Of a DNA stretch of 64,000 nucleotides, positions 23,007-34,572 are shown piece by piece. How positions within the stretch are numbered: the first letter of the stretch is position 1; each line of letters opens with the position of its first letter. The notes under the pieces were generated by a model, which was given only the letters and a program-made list of their open reading frames with translations, searched no databases and had not been told where the DNA came from. Location: positions 12,033,501 through 12,097,500 of the forward strand of contig JAULJL010000015.1 in NCBI GenBank assembly GCA_030761205.1. Direction: 5' to 3'. Source of the stretch: Fremontodendron californicum (lineage: Eukaryota > Streptophyta > Magnoliopsida > Malvales > Malvaceae). A program made the position numbers and the translations under genes.

Positions 23007-24645
23007 CTAGAAAAAAATCTTGCTTCGTTAGAGTATTTTTAAATTTTTTAATAAAACTTTTAATTAATTAATAATAAAAAATTAATTTTAAATTATATTT
23101 TATTAAATAATAATAATTTATTTACTTTATTTATTTTTAAATTATAATAATATTAATATAATAATATTTTGTTAATTATGAAAATTAAATTTATGAAAAT
23201 TATTTATTTATAAATTACGTAATATAAATGCATTTTTAAATTATATATATATATATATAAATATTTAGATTTTATTGTATGTTGTATATTTTTATTTATA
23301 GGAGATAAAAAATAAGAAAATAAAATTATGGTTTGTATTTTATTTTCTCGTAGGATCGATTTTCTCACATAGAGGGTACCAGCAAGTTCGTTTTTTTTTT
23401 CTTTTTTTTTTTTACTTTTTCTCGAGCGGATCGGGTACGGATTCTAATTCGACCCACGACTCAACGTGTGATCCTACCCTTTTAAATACATCATTAAAAT
23501 TAATAATTTATTTTAACTTTTTTAGATACAGATCTTAAAATAATTTATTTTAACTTTTTTCTCCAGCCGGTCGGATACAGATCTTAAATTGACTCACGAG
23601 TCAACGTACGGACCAATCCCTTTAAATACAACATTTAAAATTAAAATAATTAATAAAATAAATTTTTTAACTTTTTTCCCGAGCAGGTCGGGTATGAATC
23701 TTAAATCGATTCGCAAGAAAACGTGCGGACTAACACTTTTAAATACGTTATTTAAAAATAAAATAAATAATAAAATAATTTTTTTAAACTTTTTTTCGTG
23801 CAGATCAGGTACGAATTCTAAACCGATCCGCGAGTCAATGTGTGGATCAATCCCTTTAAATACAACATTTAAAAATAAAATAAAGTAAAATAATTAATAA
23901 AAAATAAAAATAATTAACAAAATTTTTTATTTTTTTCCAAGAGGGTCGATTACGGATTCTAAATCGATCCGTGAGTGAACGTATAGGCCAACCTTTAAAT
24001 ACACCATTTAAAATTAAAATAAAAGTAATTAATAAAATAAATTTCTTATTTTAACTTTTTTTTCCCAGCAAGTCGAATATAGATTCTAAATCGATCCGTG
24101 AGTCAACATGCAAACCAACTCCTTTAAATATATCATTTTAAAAAATAATTAATAATTTTTTTTCTCGATCGGATTGGGTATGGATCCTAAATCGACCCGC
24201 GAGTCAACACGCGGGCCAATCCCTTTAAAAATAAAATATAATTAATAATTTTTTAAAAATCTTTTTTTCGTGTTGGTTGATTACAATCCTAAATCGATCC
24301 GTGAGCCAACATGCGGATCAACCCCTTTAAATACATCATTTAAAAATAAAATAAAAACTAAAATAATTTAATAAAATATATTTTTTTCTAGCAGGTCGAG
24401 TATGGATCCTAAATCGATCCGCAAGCCAACGTGCTAACCAACCCTTTTAAATACATCATTTAAAAATAAAATAAAATAAAAAATAAAAATAATTAATCGG
24501 GTACAGATCTTAAATCGACTAATAGTTATCGTGTAGATCAACTCCTTTAAATACATCATTTAAAAAAAATTAAAAGGACAAATTATCTTTAAAATATTTC
24601 AAAAATATCCCTTCAGCTTTAAAGACTCAAAAATAATAATAATAA
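23007..24645 (-). mobile_element. Helitron-like element, copy 2, with ~10-unit minisatellite
   Basis: On the minus strand the 3' terminus is AACGAAGCAAG, a T run, CTAG (23010-23007), then T. The ~380-bp subterminal part (about 23020-23400) aligns with copies 1 and 3 (GGTTTGTATTTTATT, CGATTTTCTCAC). An array of roughly ten minisatellite units fills 23410-24560. It ends against the 3' terminus of copy 3 at 24646, so copies 2 and 3 lie head-to-tail. Confidence 0.6.
23410..24560. repeat. Minisatellite, about 10 units of ~105-135 bp
   Basis: Each unit has a GGTCGGGTACGGATCCTAAA-like part, then CGACCCGCGAGTCAAC, GCGGACCAACCCCTTTAAAT, and an AT-rich spacer of variable length. Units differ by many substitutions, so the array is not recent. 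Open frames such as 23589-23888 are repeats read through. Confidence 0.87.
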
Positions 24646-25612
24646 CTAGAAAAAAAAAACCCGCTTCGTCGGGGTACTTTTATTTTTTATATAATTTTAT
24701 TAATTAATTAATAATAATAAATTAATTTTAAATTATATTTTATTAAATAATAATTATTTACTTAATTTTTTTATTTTTAATAATAATAATAATTATATTT
24801 AATTAATTATAAAAATTAAATTTATGATAATTGTTTATTTATAAATTAAGTAATATAAATACATTTTCAAATGTTATTTCTATATATATTTAAAAATATT
24901 TAGACTTTATTGTATGCGGTATATTTTTATTTATATGAGAAAAAAATAAAAAATAAAATTATGGTTTGTATTTTATTCTCTCATAGGATTGATTTTCTCA
25001 TATAGGTTAGCAGTAAGTTCGTTATTTTCTTTTTTTACTTTTTTTTTGAGCGGGTCGAGTACGGATCTTAAATCGAGTCGCGATTCAATGTGTAGACTTA
25101 CTCCTTTAAATACATCATTTAAAAATAAAATAAAAACTTTTAACTTTTTCTCCGAGTCGGTCAGGTACGGATCCTAAATCGATCTGCAAGTCAATGGGTG
25201 GACTAATCATTTTAAATACATTATTAAAAAATAAAATTAAAAAACTAATTAACAAAATAAATTTATTTTTTTAACTTTTTTTTTCGTGCTGGTCGGGTAT
25301 GAATCCTAAACCGATCCGCGAGTCAATGTACGGATCAACCCTTTTAAATATATCATTTTAAAAAATAAAAAATAATTAATAAAATATATATATTTTTAAT
25401 TTTTTTCGATCGGGTATGGATTCTAAATCGACCCGCGAGTCAACATACAGACCAACCCAGTCGAATACATAATTTAAAATTTTTAAAAAAGAATTAATAT
25501 TTTTTTCCTTTCTCTAACGTTTTTTTTTCACGCTGGTCGAGAACGAATCCTAAATTGACCTGCGATTGAACATGCAGATCAACCCTTTAGATACATTATT
25601 TAAAAATAAAAT
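24646..25612 (-). mobile_element. Helitron-like element, copy 3, truncated by a gypsy LTR
   Basis: It has the best preserved 3' end. On the minus strand it reads TACCCCGACGAAGCGGG, a T run, CTAG (24649-24646), then T. The CCCG...CGGG stem supports a terminal hairpin. Subterminal sequence to about 25030 matches copies 1 and 2. About five minisatellite units (25040-25605) follow. It stops where TGTAGACACC of an LTR begins at 25613, so its 5' end is missing. Confidence 0.65.
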
Positions 25613-28600
25613 TGTAGACACCTAATTTTGTCCAGACCACTAAATCAGATATGTTTTCTTCTTAAAGTGATGTTTCAGAATGCAAAAAGGCTTTTCTCAT
25701 CCTGTAGGTGGTACTCCAAGACTTAGTTCAAGAAAGCAGACATAAAAAATCAATCTTGAAAAAATCAACCCCAAAATGTCAACCCACTTTCAAAATCAAG
25801 ATTCAAAGTTCAATTGAAAAATGGTGGAAGAATTTTGACAATCCGAGGTTTACATTGAAAGATATGGAGTTCGGAAGTTGGGTTACAGAGATTCAGTAGA
25901 AAGAAAATCCTAGTTCAGAAAATTTGGGAAAAAGTGCTTAAACGATCAAATTGGTCGAAATTGGAGGTTCCGAATGAAAGATAAGCATTGACTACGGGTA
26001 ATGGAGAGGCTATTTGGAAGAAAAACTGAAGGAAAAGTCAATCTGGAAGAAAATCGAGAATTAGGATTTTTGGTGGATTTTGGTAAATTTTGAAAAATTA
26101 CAGAAATGACCCTATTCAGTAAAACTAAAGCCCCTAATTGATAAGGAGTAAGTAAACAAGGATAGCTCAAGGCTCAGTTTGAAGTAATTCCGACAAAAAA
26201 GCCGATTGGAGGAAAAACGAAAAAACGAGGAAATTCCCGATAGTGAGAAAAGGAAAAATCAAATCGTAGGGGAATTTGATCGTAAAAATTTTGCGTTTTC
26301 GGACTATATGACAAAGGCATAGAAAAAGAAAATCTGAAAATCAGACTTTTTTTGAGCAAAATCGGGCTTCGAAAGCAAGAGGGCAAAACTGGAAAATTCA
26401 AAAAAATACCAAATGAGCTCCAAAAATTTTAAAATTTTGCAGATCTCTTTCTTAAATCATTTGGAAGAGATTGGCAAAGAAAAATCTGGATTCGGAGCTC
26501 GTTTGCAAAATGGCAAATCTCGGACCCACTATGCTGAAATTCAAGAAGATAAATCCCGAAAAAATAGAAAATGAGTTCCAAAAATTCTGAAAATTTGCAA
26601 ATCTCATTCTTAAATTATTTGGAAGAGATTGGAGAAAGAAAATCTAGATTCGGAGTTCATTTGCAAAATGGAAAATCCCGCGCCCACTACGCAGAAATTC
26701 AAACAGATAAATCCCAAAAAAATAGCAAATGAGCTCCAAAAAGTTCACTTTTAAATTATTTGGAAGAGATTGGTGAAGAAAAATTTGGATTTGGAGTCCG
26801 TTTGCTATTTAATTTAGTTTGGGGGTAAAAAAGGACATTTCACCGAAGAAACTGAAGAAAGCCTTTAAAAAATTGGAGATTGGGCTGGATTTTAAAAGAG
26901 CAATCAACCAAGCCCATAATGGAGAGTGATGTTGCTGAGATTTTAGATAAAAGGGCTAAGAGTGAAGAGGAAGGTAGTTATTTTTCTTGATCAAGCCTGT
27001 GAAATTGCAACACTTGGACCAATGGATGGAGAAAGATGATGTCATATTTATGACATCCTATTTATGACATCATTTTTATGACATCATATTTAGGAGCTGA
27101 TTATTCCAATCTAAGGGTGAGAATTCTACATAGAAAGTATCTTGAATTGAAGGCCATTGGATCAAAATTGGCTAAAAAAAACCTAGAACCTTTTACACCA
27201 TACTAAGGGCCATTCGGCCACTACTATTAGGGGGAGGCTATTTTCATTCTTTCATTTTCTTCTTGGCTGAATACTCTCCATTTTTTGAAAGCAAATAGAA
27301 AGTTTAGAAAGGCAAAGAAAGTAAGAAGAGGAAAAGCTTGCAATATAGCTTTTAGAGGTAGCTAAAAGCAGCATACTCTTGCACTTCTTTTTCTTTTTTT
27401 GCATTTCCATCATTGATTTGTTGTTTTCATTTGATATTTGGTGAGTTTCTATTGATTTTAGTTTTAAAATAAGTGTTTTTAAGCTTTCTCTTGAAGTTCT
27501 TCTTTGATACTTTCTTGAAAAACTATGAAAAACCAAATTCTTTTACATATTTTTCTAGTTGGCCGAATGGGCTGTTTTCTTGAAATGGTTGGTGTTTGTT
27601 TTTTATTTCATGTTGTTTGTGATGTCTAGCATGTTTTTGATGTTTTGTATTTTATTTAAATAACAAAAACATGAAGCTTGTTTTGATATCTTTACTTACT
27701 TACCTCCATTTTTTATTTTACCATCTTGTTTTCATGTTTACTTTCCTTGTCTACCATTTTTAATTTTTCGATTTTAACATGCTTGAGTTGTTCATGATTT
27801 GCATTTTACTATGCTATATGTTTGTGAAAATGTCTAGTCTTGTTCATGCCTTTACTTCATGTTTGCATGGTTTAGCATGTTTCTTTTTAGCCTTGCATTT
27901 TAGTATGTCATGTGTTTGTGAAAATGCCATGCTAAAATATCATCATTGTGAGCATGAGTCCATTCGGCTACCCTCCATTTCTTTGCTTTGTATATGCATT
28001 TTCATCTTACTTGTTGACTTGTTTGCATTTCCATGCCATGACTTTGTGTATTTTGATTTAGCATACTATGTGTTTGTGTTATTGCCATGCATTCTTTAGG
28101 TCTAGGTTTCATTTGCATTGCCATGCATTTCATGCATGTTTAGACCTAGGTTGCATTTATTGCCATGCAAGTTCATGTTAGGTCTAGGCCATGTTCTTTA
28201 TGCCATGCATTTTTCATGTCATTTAGGTTTTAAATCATGCATTTCATGCATTCAATTTGCTGTATTTTCATACATATCATATCATGCCACATGATTTATG
28301 ACTTAGGCCAATCAATGGCTCAAAGTCATGCTCACTTGAGCATTCTTGTGAAAAATTAAAGAGTTGTCAAATTGATTATTCTACCTTTGTGATTTTTTTA
28401 CTTAGCCAATTTTTGTTTAAATTTTTAGAAGTTTTACCTACTGTTTGTAGGTCCTTAGGAGAGTCTCCAACATTTTTACTTTGATTTTTAAATGATTTTA
28501 TCAAAGGCAAAAAAAAAAAAAAGTGTTTTGGCAAAACAGTTTTCACCCAGTATTCTGACTTTCCCGATTTTTCTGGGAAGTTATCTTTAATCATAAAATT

Positions 28601-29222
28601 AATTAAATTTTTTCCCGTGTAGTTTTATATGCTCCGAGTCTCCAGTATGTTTTTTAGATTTTTTTAAAAATTTCAAAATAGGTTAAAAAATCATGATTTA
28701 AAACTGGACAGTGGAGTCAGATTTGAATTTGAGGGAAAATTAATTTTCTGTTTTGGCTAAGTTACTTAGAGGGGGTTGATTAGGAACTTTAGATACTGTC
28801 TTAGGGTAGTTTATAAGCCATTTTAAACTTAGAAAATAATTTTATAAAGCTCGGGTTAAGGGTGGTCAAGTCTAGGTTTTCAAACTTAGGAACTAGAGCC
28901 TTTTTCAAAGGGATTTTGGCCATGAATTATTTTTCATTTAAGATTTTCAAAATTGTTTTCAAACAAATCACAAAGTATTTTGATTTTAGAAAATTTAATT
29001 TGATATATTTTTCTAAGGTAGCCGGATATCTTTTTAGATATACGAATTTCCTTAGTTAAAGAAAAAAAATACACTTTCATGCATTGCATTTTTCATGTTC
29101 ATGCATACTATATAATATGTGATTTTTGCTATGATAATTTCTATGGTATTGTTATTATTTTGATTTATATTTTATGATGTTATATTATGTGTCATATGGT
29201 TTTGAATATTTCATGCTATCCT
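25613..29222 (+). repeat. Truncated Ogre-type gypsy LTR (solo or partial), plus orientation
   Basis: It begins TGTAGACACCTAATTTTGTC, the same start as the LTRs of the element at 36349-58346. It can be followed in parallel with their reverse complement to GAATATTTCATGCTATCCT near 29221, then stops matching. About 1.2 kb of the LTR end is missing. It contains a segment of about 130 bp near 26190-26330 that the LTRs at 36-40 kb and 54-58 kb lack but the LTR at 62052 retains. Short ATTTATGACATC repeats lie at 27040-27090. There is no coding; ORFs here are chance. Confidence 0.8.
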
Positions 29223-29327
29223 AAAATTGAGATTTGTGTTAAAATTAAAAATGTAATTATGCCAATAATTGTGTGGTCTCTTGGTAATGTTAAATTCTTA
29301 GTTTTAAGAATCATGGTTCAATATCAA

Positions 29328-30198
29328 CAATGGCGGATCCTTGTATAAGCCAGAGGGAGCCTTGGCCCCCCCAAGAATTTTTAAAATCCTTTGGTATATA
29401 TATATATTTATATGTATTTATATATTAAATTGGTCTCCTCAAAATAAAATTTATATTTATTTAATTTTTTATTTTTGTCTTTAACTTAATTTTATACATT
29501 ATTATTTTAAAAAAATTAAAATTATATTATTATTATTATTTTTATTTTATCCACCAATTATTATTCATAAACTCTTCAAATTAATTGGTTTGTTATAAAT
29601 ATTAAGTCATAATCATGTGAACATAAATTAACTTTTTAAATGTTAACTTTAATAAGACTTCAACAAAGTATTGTAAAAAGAAAATTTTCGTTTTACTGCC
29701 CGTTGCCCTTAAGCCTCTGTACCTTTTCTTCTTTTATTCTTTGGCTCTAAATTCAATCAATTTTGTTTGTAATTTGTGCTTGCCATTTGAGTTATCAAAT
29801 TTAAAAATTAAGATCCTAGTAAGACTCTCAAAGATCTACTTCGGTTGGTTAGTAGTTATGTTAATTTTTATCTTTATTTTTTCAATTTTTATTATAAATC
29901 TACTTATTTTTTCTATCACTGTCAACATTTTTACAAAGCAAAAATAATAAGATTCATGTTAAGATTATTATTTTATTTTTTAAAATATATGTTTATATAA
30001 TCTTGTTGTTATATGCATGGATAATGTTAAAATTTTTGTGATTAGTCAAAAACTTGATATATTTTTTTGTTAATTTTTGTTATAGTACAGTATTATATTG
30101 ATTTGCTTTAATTATTTATGACATACCTCAAATGAAATATATATAGATTTAGTATTTTAATTGGCCCCCTCAAAATCAAATGTCAAGATCTGCCACTG
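29328..30198. mobile_element. Non-autonomous hAT element, perfect 8-bp target duplication
   Basis: The termini are CAATGGCGGATCCTTGTAT and, inverted, ATGTCAAGATCTGCCACTG. That is CAGTGGCGGA-type, as in many hAT elements. The flanks are AATATCAA at 29320-29327 and 30199-30206, a perfect 8-bp duplication. Inner blocks GGCCCCCCC and GGCCCCCTC follow the same inverted symmetry. The 68-codon frame at 29741-29947 shows no transposase motif, so the 871-bp element is a deletion derivative. Confidence 0.85.
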
Positions 30199-30305
30199 AA
30201 TATCAAACAATCTCAAGTATCAAAAAATAAATGTAAAATTGTTGAGAACAATAATAATAGAGAAAAAAATAAAAGAAAAAGAAAATCACAACATGAGAAT
30301 TTATA

Positions 30306-31120
30306 GGTTAAAGTATTTAGAAAATCATTGTACTATATCAAAAGTGTATTTTAGTCCCTGTACTTAGACCTGCTCACGAGCGAAGCAGCCCGCCCTGCCC
30401 GGCCCGTACTGGGCCGAGCTTGGGTGAGCATTTTTTTCATGACCGAGCCTACCCGACCCAGATCAATGTTCACATAATAAAAAAAATATTATTATTTTTA
30501 AAAAAATTTAATTATAAAAATAGAAAAAAGAAATATATTTTTATATATAGTGAAAAGTGTATTCGGGCCCGTCCAGGGTCAGGCCTGGGCAAAGAAGTTC
30601 AAAAATTTTCGGACCGCGGCCCGGCCCATAAGCAGGCCTACATGTACTATAGAAGTGAGTAATTTAATCATTGTATGTTTGAAATTGGTGCAAAGAAGTA
30701 AAATTGATAACAATGTTAATGAAAAACCGTTTAAATACTGACGTGGATATATGAAACTGACAGAATAAATGACTTGAAAAAAAAAACGATGATGTGTAAT
30801 TTTTTGTTTGCTCAGATGGAATTTAGAAACTGACAGAATAGATGACTTCGAAAAAATGAGGGATTTGGGTAAAAAAAATTATGTTTTTTAAAATTCTACT
30901 TGAGTAAAAAAATTTGACACGTCATCATTTTTTTTTTCAAGTCATCTTTTCTATCAGTTTCATATGTCAATGTCAGCATTTAAGACGGTTTTTCATTAAC
31001 ATTGTTATCAACTTTATTTCTTTGCATAAATTTCACAATGATTAAATTATTTATTTTTATAGTACAGTGACTAAAATACTTTTTTAACTATAATACAAGG
31101 ACTATTTAAGTACTTTTACC
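30306..31120. mobile_element. Mutator-like inverted-repeat element, perfect 9-bp target duplication
   Basis: The long inverted arms start GGTTAAAGTATTTAG and (right, inverted) GGTAAAAGTACTTAAATAG. Both contain TTGATAACAATGTTAATGAA and AATGACTTGAAAAAAA-type sequence. The flanks are GAATTTATA at 30297-30305 and 31121-31129, a perfect 9-bp duplication characteristic of Mutator-like elements. A 276-bp hAT MITE (30365-30640) is nested in its left arm. No transposase is encoded. It is the same family as 7700-8096. Confidence 0.86.
30365..30640. mobile_element. hAT-type MITE nested in the Mutator-like element
   Basis: The termini are TAGACCTGCTCACGAGC and, inverted, GCCCATAAGCAGGCCTA. The flanks are CCTGTACT (30357-30364) and CATGTACT (30641-30648), 7 of 8 identical. 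Removing it restores the arm of the surrounding inverted repeat. The frames at 30420-30662 and 30550-30741 are read-through of the repeat. Confidence 0.82.
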
Positions 31121-31423
31121 GAATTTATATGGTTCGGTTAATTGTGTCTATGTCATAGAGTTACATAAATTTTCATTATTTTTGGGAGAATAATATATGA
31201 TGTGACTACAACAGAATTGTTTAATCAATGCTACGAAACCTTAAAAATTATCTCAAAAAGATCAATTCTCATTTACGCTACACGGAGTAAGCCTTTTAAA
31301 ATTTTTCATTTCAAATTCGTAATAATTTTTATCAAATCAGATTATCAATTCGGATTGTCCCACGTAAATAAATAAATAAAAAAAAAATCAAATTCCATGT
31401 ATAAAAAAAAGTCTAACAATTAT

Positions 31424-31472
<49 letters not shown>

Positions 31473-33171
31473 TTAAACGAAAGATTGACCATGAATGGTT
31501 GTATTGGTAATTCAAGAGTTGGACGAGTAGAGATTTTTTTAATTTTAGTCGATTCGATCTGATTCGAATTACTGTTTATAAATAAAAAAATATTTAAATT
31601 TAATTATAAATATTAATATAAAATATTATTTTAATTAGTGATATGGGTTTCAAGCTAGACTCGCCAAAGCCTGAAGGTCCACTCATATTTTGGAGAGTTT
31701 GGACAAAAATATTAGGCTCAAAATATGAGTTTGGATAAAAAAAAATGAGACTCATTTAGAAAATGGGTCGGGGCTTGGCTCCAACAATCAAGGCCAAAGC
31801 CTGGTCCGACTCATTTTTATTTATTTATATGATATATTATTTTTATATTTTATATATTATGCAATTTATATCATATAAAAAATAAATATATAATATTAGT
31901 GTAGACATTTAAAAATATGTTAAGTTATCCATGTTTTAGAACTTAATAAAAAAAGAAGAAGATAAAATTACTAAAATTAAATAATAAAAAAATATTTGTT
32001 TAAATTTTTTTAGGAAAAAAAATGGGCGGGTCTATACAGGCTTGGACTATCCATTTACAAATATAGGTGGGCTTGGACAGAATTTGAGACTCATATTTCG
32101 AGCCGGGTCAGGCTTGGACAAATATATATGATGTTGATACCATACTTAAACCCGGTTTGAACTCGGCCCAGCCCATAAGCATTTCTATTTCGAGCCAGCC
32201 CAAACCCAAGCTCGAGTCTGGATAAAAAAGATAAAAAATTAACGTCGCGGCCCGATCCCACCCATCAACAAATTTAGTACCGACCATGAAAGATTGACTA
32301 TCTGCAATTAAAACAGCTGTTGAAAGTAATGTGAGGGGCAGAAACTTTAGAACATGGATGCAGGGTCAGAGCAAGTTGATCAAATGGAGAAATTTGGGAC
32401 TGAATTGTTTAACTAATTCCTTGGACTGCATACCAACTTTACGTATATTTTCGTCCAACTTCTCACACGAATTTAAATGGAAATCAAAATCAAAATGAAT
32501 TGGACCATTAATCCTTTTCAAGCTTTTTGTGTTAGTTTTATTATGCTCTTTTTGTTTGTCATTTACATCTAGTTATAGTTGAGCAATATTATTCATATTA
32601 TTTAAGTTTTTTTATAATCTTATATTTAAATCAGATCTCTTATATTTTTTATGATTTTATATTCAAGTTGAATCTTTTCAATTAAATTATAGGTTGAATG
32701 CTTATATTCAAAATTGTCCTGCAATATGCCTCTTTATTCCGGTTATTTGCATTGGCCTATATTTATATATATATATATATGAGAAGAAGTATTGAATTAA
32801 TGATGTTATCTTGAATGGGTTAAGTTTTGATTTTTTATGATCTTATTCAATTTGAGAGTCTCTAATGTTTAAAAATTATGTTACTTTTATACATTTTTAA
32901 CTAAAAAAGTTGACATTATATGAAGAAAATGATTTAACATGTAGATTATATGAAGTTTGTTACTTTTTTACTATTATATAATTTTGGTTTTTCTTCAAAG
33001 AAATATGAGAAAGAACTATAAGTGTAAGTTGGCAAATTAACTCTTTAACAAATGATTTTCAAAAAATAAAACACTCTAAGCTTGAGTGTATTTAAGAGTG
33101 TAATTTAAAATTTTCAAATTTAATCTTTACACGAAATCTTAAAAATGAAAGATGATTATTTACGATTAAGG

Positions 33172-33240
33172 CTTTATTTGGGAGTGTAGTGGGAGACACC
33201 TAGATGCCATTGGGTGCCTTCACCACGCTCCCAAATAAAA
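33172..33240. repeat. 69-bp hairpin (20-bp inverted repeats)
   Basis: CTTTATTTGGGAGTGTAGTG at 33172-33191 is complementary at 17 of 20 positions to CACCACGCTCCCAAATAAAA at 33221-33240. It could be a minimal MITE (TTTGGGAG-type ends). No target duplication is clear. Confidence 0.6.
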
Positions 33241-33570
33241 CAATAGTAGTCCAAGACAAGAAAAGGTCCTAACAAATCAATAATATTTTAGAATACTAAA
33301 TGTGATTGGTCACATATCTGTTCAGGGACCGAGTCATTCCACAGATCCGATCGATATTGAATTGGATTTATATATAATTTTGTTTTTAATTCGGATCGAT
33401 CTAGTCTGGTTTGGTTTGAATTATTGTTTATGAACCCATGAACAAGTCACAGCAAGTCTAAAAGTCACATTTTTTTTTTTGTAAAATGGCGGTTGTTGAA
33501 TGTGAACTAAAATTTAACTTGGGGCTCATCAATGAATTTGCTGCATGGACTTCTGCTAGTCTGCTAGATA

Positions 33571-33782
33571 TAGACTTGTTCATGGAGGGTAGTCCATTCG
33601 ATATTAAAATATTAAAATATTATTATTTTATTTAAATTTAATTATAAAAATATAAAAATATTAATAAAAAATAATTTTTTTAATTTTTTATTAATAAATA
33701 AATAGTAATTTGGGCCCGTCCAGGATCGAACTTGGGCAAGAGTTTCAAATTTTTTTCGGGCACCGATCCATGAACAGGTTTA
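33571..33782. mobile_element. hAT-type MITE
   Basis: The ends are TAGACTTGTTCATGGAGG and, inverted, CCATGAACAGGTTTA. It contains GGGCCCGTCCAGGATCGAAC, also found diverged in the MITE at 30365-30640. The flanks GCTAGATA and GGCGACAT do not form a convincing duplication. Confidence 0.7.
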
Positions 33783-34572
33783 GGCGACATAATGGTTTCA
33801 CACTTAATTAAGCCTTCTCAAACTCTGATTCTTCTTTTCTGGGATCAATATGATCACCTAAAGTTTAGCAATTCTTGCTAACATGTCTTGGACCAATACA
33901 ATTTGATTTTATCAAATATTAACTTCTCAAAGAGAGGTGAGGCTCTTCTAATTCTTCATTGACGTTAATAGTTGTGTGAATACTAGAATCAAGGTTATCG
34001 GTGTTGTACCGATATTGGTATCGATAATATCGATCGATACGTAGCAGTTTTGAAAAAAAAAAGTGATACAATATATATATATATATATTGTATCATTTAT
34101 GTTTTATACTAGTTTGTATCTATCGTATTGGCTTATATCGATTCATATTTGCCGATACTATTCCTTTTTAGTCGGTACAAGATTTTGATATTTAAAAAAA
34201 AAAAATTCACTTATTTTATTCTTTTAATCAATTCATAATGTTTTTCTCTTATGATTATTTTTATTTTTTTTCATAATTTCATTCAAAAATAAAATATATT
34301 CATTAAATTAGACTATTAAACTTGATTAATAATAATTTATAATATATTTAAATTTATTTTATTTATTTGATGTTTAAAATTTTTGGATATTAAGTTTTTA
34401 TAAATTTAAAAAATTATATTTGTATATAAACATATAAATGTATGTAATAAAAGTATATTTGCATGTGAAATTAATATATATTTTATTAAAAACTTGAAAA
34501 TAGATTATATATATGAAAAAAATTAAAATATTGATAAATTCAAAATGATACATCCAAATACACTAATATTGG

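Larger units (their letters stand above)
31121..34572. other. Intergenic DNA with MITE debris, no gene
   Basis: Holds an (AT)n run at about 31427-31469. There is degenerate hAT-MITE-like DNA at 31490-32287 (GGCCCAGCCCATAAGC, GCCGGGTCAGGCTTGG). It is bracketed by an 11-bp direct repeat GAAAGATTGAC at 31479-31489 and 32288-32298. A MITE lies at 33571-33782 and a small hairpin at 33172-33240. The rest is AT-rich and unassigned. Confidence 0.6.

Noticed and set aside
23589..25177. ORFs in the minisatellite regions (for example 23589-23888)
   Set aside because: Their repeats follow the DNA minisatellite, not a protein family.
8955..25605. CRISPR-like spaced repeats
   Set aside because: Units are ~105-135 bp, diverged, without short exact repeats and unique spacers, and the genome is a plant's.
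27252..28099. ORFs of 94 and 106 codons (Cys/Phe-rich)
   Set aside because: Inside the truncated gypsy LTR, without homologous reading frame in the related LTRs.
29741..29947. 68-codon ORF in the hAT element as a transposase
   Set aside because: Hydrophobic, with no DDE or dimerisation motif; the element is too short to encode a transposase.
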